A stretch of 6,118 nucleotides of DNA, taken from assembly GCA_021832495.1 (NCBI GenBank), contig JAKBKR010000137.1, positions 1 through 6,118 on the forward strand, written 5' to 3'. The stretch is from a bacterium. GTDB lineage: Archaea > Thermoplasmatota > Thermoplasmata > Lutacidiplasmatales > UBA184. The first letter of the stretch is position 1, and each line of letters starts with the position of its first letter. The notes beneath the pieces are model-generated. The model did no database searches. It saw only the letters and a program-made list of their open reading frames with translations, and was not told the origin of the DNA. This document shows, piece by piece, positions 5,701 to 6,118 of the stretch. Both the position numbers and the translations under genes were made by a program.

Positions 5701-6118
5701 CGCAGTCGTGTTCCAGGCTCCGCCCGCGTCGGTCGATACCCCCGAGAAGATACCCGCATCACCGTAGTAGTAGATGCTGGTGGTAGCGTTGGCCCCGGTC
5801 ATGTTGGAGGTGGAACCCTCACGAGGTCGGGTCGGGACGAAGATCGTCCCGTTCGAGTCGTAGATATACGCCCCGCTCCAAGCCACATACATGGCCGAGG
5901 GGTTGGTCGTGCCCCACTGGAAGGAAACGTACGGACCCCACTGGAAGGGACTCGCGTAACAGTCAAAATTGATCATGACGCCGGTCGTGTACTGGCCGCA
6001 AAGGACCTCGCCGGCCTCGGTCGATCCCGCGATGACCGAGAGGGGAGTCCAACTGGAGCCGTTGGTGGCGGAGGTCGTACTGACCAACTGGTAGCCGTAG
6101 GCATTGCAGTAGGTCGAA
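2710..6118 (-). CDS. Large modular surface protein, C-terminally anchored (gene A, 5'-truncated)
   Basis: An open frame of 1135 codons with no stop up to the window edge, so the true start lies outside. A TTG at 6087 is the first start-like codon, but the reading continues upstream through S-T-Y-C-N-A-Y-G, in the middle of a propeller blade. Residues below count from 6117. Residues 1-275 are the end of an Asp-box beta-propeller (Asp-boxes at 16-23 and 128-135). Residues 288-1063 are alternating 'ETGLP' and InlB-B-like beta modules. Residues 1082-1103 are a transmembrane helix, followed by R1104-R1107 and a 28-residue Pro/Ser-rich tail. Asn-X-Ser/Thr sequons are very frequent and only nine lysines were counted. 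It is inferred to be a type I membrane protein with nearly all its mass outside the cell, acting as an adhesin, ligand-binding protein or envelope component. No catalytic motif was recognised. The stop codon overlaps the start of gene B. Confidence 0.93.
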   Translation of the reverse strand, partial: STYCNAYGYQLVSTTSATNGSSWTPLSVIAGSTEAGEVLCGQYTTGVMINFDCYASPFQWGPYVSFQWGTTNPSAMYVAWSGAYIYDSNGTIFVPTRPREGSTSNMTGANATTSIYYYGDAGIFSGVSTDAGGAWNTTAVVAPTPLGGMNDYYVSPALTYGNGKFYLTYGEQNNTYCYGLSCSPVTDAYSYWTATSANALVWNSPVLVTYSPGAYFYGMIGSWGGYNSAAIVDSSHLEVSSFGLPQAYQFSYYYIYKILGGVTYYNFFYNYSGSDNLTVDHQWDGVVHTVTYQETGLPTNQTWSVDLSGNVFGTNLTSISILDFPNNSGVLFSSPSITTGFWSERVPVSPSAGVYAYDVNTTVNVTFKSYFGIKFTYNPSDIYYADLSFYIGGTYYQYYHYQSGTYVSNYISPAFPWYFANNTSLSIAYPQLYTFDPVTLFTGTGVGSVNRTGSSATVHTDGPINETIWFGAFGIYNVTFVPTGLANGLGYSFSFDGRSYSGIAPNNVTVSNVYTGSYTISNIQANSTTTGWEYFGQASTGGLLTVPASPIVDLNFSYAYVDVGAPEGTVSFHAQQLRTGDLWQIGFNGSTVSSTTPWINLTAHPGVYQVAGYPVDASANDTVAYAPLNFGPTLSVSTGQTYNVSFALSYHVIAMGAFGGTISGPTNAWVVPGTTLHYTATTHTNYEFTGWQGTGIGSYTGTNATMNVTVGGPITETASFNALPANRFNLTFTETGIPNGTYWSVQVGSRGYSSDSSTMVVPNLYSCSAGASGQYALSVPDAYLNSSASSGTRWVPGTVPSTTCTSGFTVITIKFTIQYLVTVVAGNGGTAAMTINGVTTSQPTWVNGLASVSLQGIPSSGYAFSGWLGTGVGSFTGPNSLASVFPGSPVSEVATFSLIVIPPPPRYVIQLHDATPLLPGTSWAITWEGLRYTSTTPWINVTDLLSGTYSLTVSTALSPAGSTQYIPQFTQKSVSVSSNSTISITFTTRYQVLVQGTPGGSITSPVTSNAFVTAGTSLLLNATPAKGYLFVGWVGTGSSSYTGVSTNWTVTVTSPITEVATFAPVPPPATSSGFVSVVGSPAGIAGLSVAGLVVGLAVGLLIFRRRRTPPPAKPASPANSGSGSPPPNPPTGGKS
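2713..2874 (-). other. C-terminal membrane anchor and Pro-rich tail of gene A
   Basis: A 22-residue hydrophobic helix made of Ala, Gly, Ile, Leu, Val, Ser and a final Phe (2874-2809) is followed at once by four arginines (2808-2797), then a Pro/Ser/Gly-rich tail of 28 residues ending G-G-K-S. By the positive-inside rule the tail is cytoplasmic and the rest of the protein extracellular. No LPXTG motif is seen, and the PGF-type archaeosortase signal is also absent, so permanent membrane anchoring is the simplest reading. Confidence 0.9.
3291..3321 (-). repeat. DNA copy 1 of a diverged internal repeat in gene A
   Basis: This 31-base stretch matches 4311-4341 at 26 positions without gaps. It encodes S-T-T-P-W-I-N-V-T, part of the 'ETGLP'-type module. 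The conserved DNA suggests the modules arose by intragenic duplication and then diverged. Confidence 0.65.
4311..4341 (-). repeat. DNA copy 2 of a diverged internal repeat in gene A
   Basis: Partner of 3291-3321 (26 of 31 bases alike). It encodes S-S-T-T-P-W-I-N-L-T about 340 codons upstream within the same gene. A protein-level relative, T-T-P-W-V-N, also occurs in gene B near 683-660. Confidence 0.65.
5280..6117 (-). repeat. C-terminal blades of an Asp-box propeller in gene A
   Basis: A perfect Asp-box, S-T-D-A-G-G-A-W, lies at 5736-5713, and a weaker one, S-A-T-N-G-S-S-W, at 6072-6049. The strand motif S-P-A-L-T-Y-G-N-G-K-F-Y-L-T-Y is followed by a loop with the cysteine pair C177/C182 (Y-C-Y-G-L-S-C), the same order as in gene B blades. 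C40/C53 form a second short pair. C4 lies just before the first Asp-box, where its partner would fall outside the window. About three to four blades are visible; the last ones are very tyrosine-rich and have lost a clear Asp-box. Confidence 0.72.

Noticed and set aside
6085..6087. TTG as start codon of gene A
   Set aside because: The frame stays open upstream to the window edge and already encodes propeller sequence with a loop cysteine (C4). No ribosome-binding site precedes the TTG and no signal peptide follows it.
1..6118. RNA genes, CRISPR array, insertion sequence or terminator
   Set aside because: No cloverleaf-like tRNA, regularly spaced direct repeats, transposase frame, terminal inverted repeats or T-rich end was seen. 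Practically all bases are used by the two genes.

Overview
The window is a fully coding stretch of what is probably an archaeal genome. The best guess is an uncultured Thermoplasmata-type archaeon. The grounds are the 'FTETGLPNGTxW'-type surface module (remembered from thermopsin-like and other secreted proteins of Thermoplasmata and Sulfolobales, not searched here), very dense N-glycosylation sequons, and an unusually low content of charged residues. Lineage is inference. No RNA gene, mobile element, CRISPR array or intergenic gap of note is visible.

Layout: both genes lie on the minus strand, so transcription runs from high to low coordinates. Gene A (6118 down to 2710) is cut at its 5' end by the window edge. 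It contains the last part of an Asp-box beta-propeller, then about 2.3 kb of alternating 'ETGLP' and divergent InlB-B-like beta modules, then a C-terminal membrane anchor with an RRRR stop-transfer and a short Pro-rich tail. Gene B (2713 down to 1) begins in an ATGA overlap with gene A's stop codon, behind a strong GGAGGT ribosome-binding site. It is cut at its 3' end by the window edge. It contains a signal sequence or N-terminal anchor, a Ser/Thr/Pro/Ala-rich stalk, a complete Asp-box propeller of about seven blades, and the start of the same module series seen in gene A.

The two genes look like translationally coupled paralogues encoding very large glycosylated cell-surface proteins. The propeller is the likely binding head and the alternating beta modules the likely stalk. 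Nothing seen supports an enzymatic role. The most unusual sequence-level feature is that nearly all cysteines of gene B form short-range pairs, several of them placed in the equivalent loop of successive propeller blades; gene A shows the same plan where it is visible.
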